Source: Ohtaekwangia koreensis (GTDB lineage: Bacteria; Bacteroidota; Bacteroidia; Cytophagales; Cyclobacteriaceae). From it: a stretch of DNA of 64,000 bases. The stretch is from contig NZ_FUZU01000005.1 in assembly GCF_900167975.1 (NCBI RefSeq), positions 457,436-521,435 on the forward strand, given 5' to 3'. A program made the translations under genes and the position numbers. The stretch's first letter is position 1, and every line of letters starts with the position of its first letter. Under the pieces are notes generated by a model. The model was not told where the DNA came from. It did no database searches and saw only the letters and a list, made by a program, of their open reading frames with translations. Below are positions 63,972 to 64,000 of the stretch, piece after piece.

Positions 63972-64000
63972 TTTATTTTATACCACTCACTCCCGAGGGC

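Overview
The window comes from a Bacteroidota chromosome, most likely order Cytophagales. Supporting signs are a type IX secretion (T9SS) C-terminal sorting domain, a GIN/DUF2807 protein, several roughly 800-residue MacB/FtsX-like permeases, an AddAB pair, an asnS-rpoN divergent pair, a degenerate-Nudix sugar regulator, almost no recognisable Shine-Dalgarno sequences, and promoter boxes that match the Bacteroidota consensus (TTTG at -33, TAnnTTTG at -7). Genes are dense on both strands. I saw no phage, insertion sequence, CRISPR array or rRNA operon; the only RNA gene found is a tRNA-Arg(ACG) at the right end.

Layout. 1-5671: a small hemicellulose-utilisation cluster (5'-truncated GH43-like glycosidase, secreted serine esterase, GH3 lipoprotein, Nudix-type regulator) with two similar operator-like inverted repeats between the GH3 gene and the regulator. 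5780-9475: a secreted DUF1028 protein, a small hypothetical, a gene-poor stretch, an alpha/beta hydrolase and a GIN-domain protein. 9606-14523: two large permeases on the minus strand. 14808-20128: a START-like protein, a secreted hypothetical, a NADAR/YbiA-like enzyme, an aldo/keto reductase-PhzF pair, and a PAS histidine kinase with a single-domain response regulator. 20495-22165: a divergent cold-shock protein/DEAD-box helicase pair. 22234-28283: AddB and AddA, overlapping by 4 nt. 28627-37649: a membrane-anchored patatin, a Crp/Fnr regulator and a complete RND efflux operon (TolC-type, adaptor, pump, DUF2892) headed by a textbook CRP-like palindrome. 37752-40493: a UPF1-like SF1 helicase and a SMUG-type uracil-DNA glycosylase. 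40696-47945: three more large permeases in one operon. 48006-54058: outer-membrane proteins, a GAF/PAS sensor with no visible output domain, and hutI. 54100-58141: an ABC exporter pair, a protein that is only a signal peptide plus a T9SS sorting domain, a threonine aldolase and a DUF1003 protein. 58232-63937: asnS, rpoN, a PAP2-related membrane protein, an enoyl-CoA hydratase, an outer-membrane barrel protein and the tRNA.

The points most worth a second look: (1) the tetranucleotide TATA is strongly favoured throughout, enough to decide the choice of isoleucine codon; (2) both permease operons, which have no ATPase nearby, carry a -24/-12-like element and upstream TGTCCG hexamers suggestive of sigma-54 control; (3) the CRP-like site sits about 41 nt before the expected start of the efflux transcript; (4) twin TGTGT-N7-ACACA sites lie beside the Nudix regulator; (5) there is a T9SS sorting domain with no cargo. 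No gene cluster here looks like an obviously new defence or biosynthetic system.
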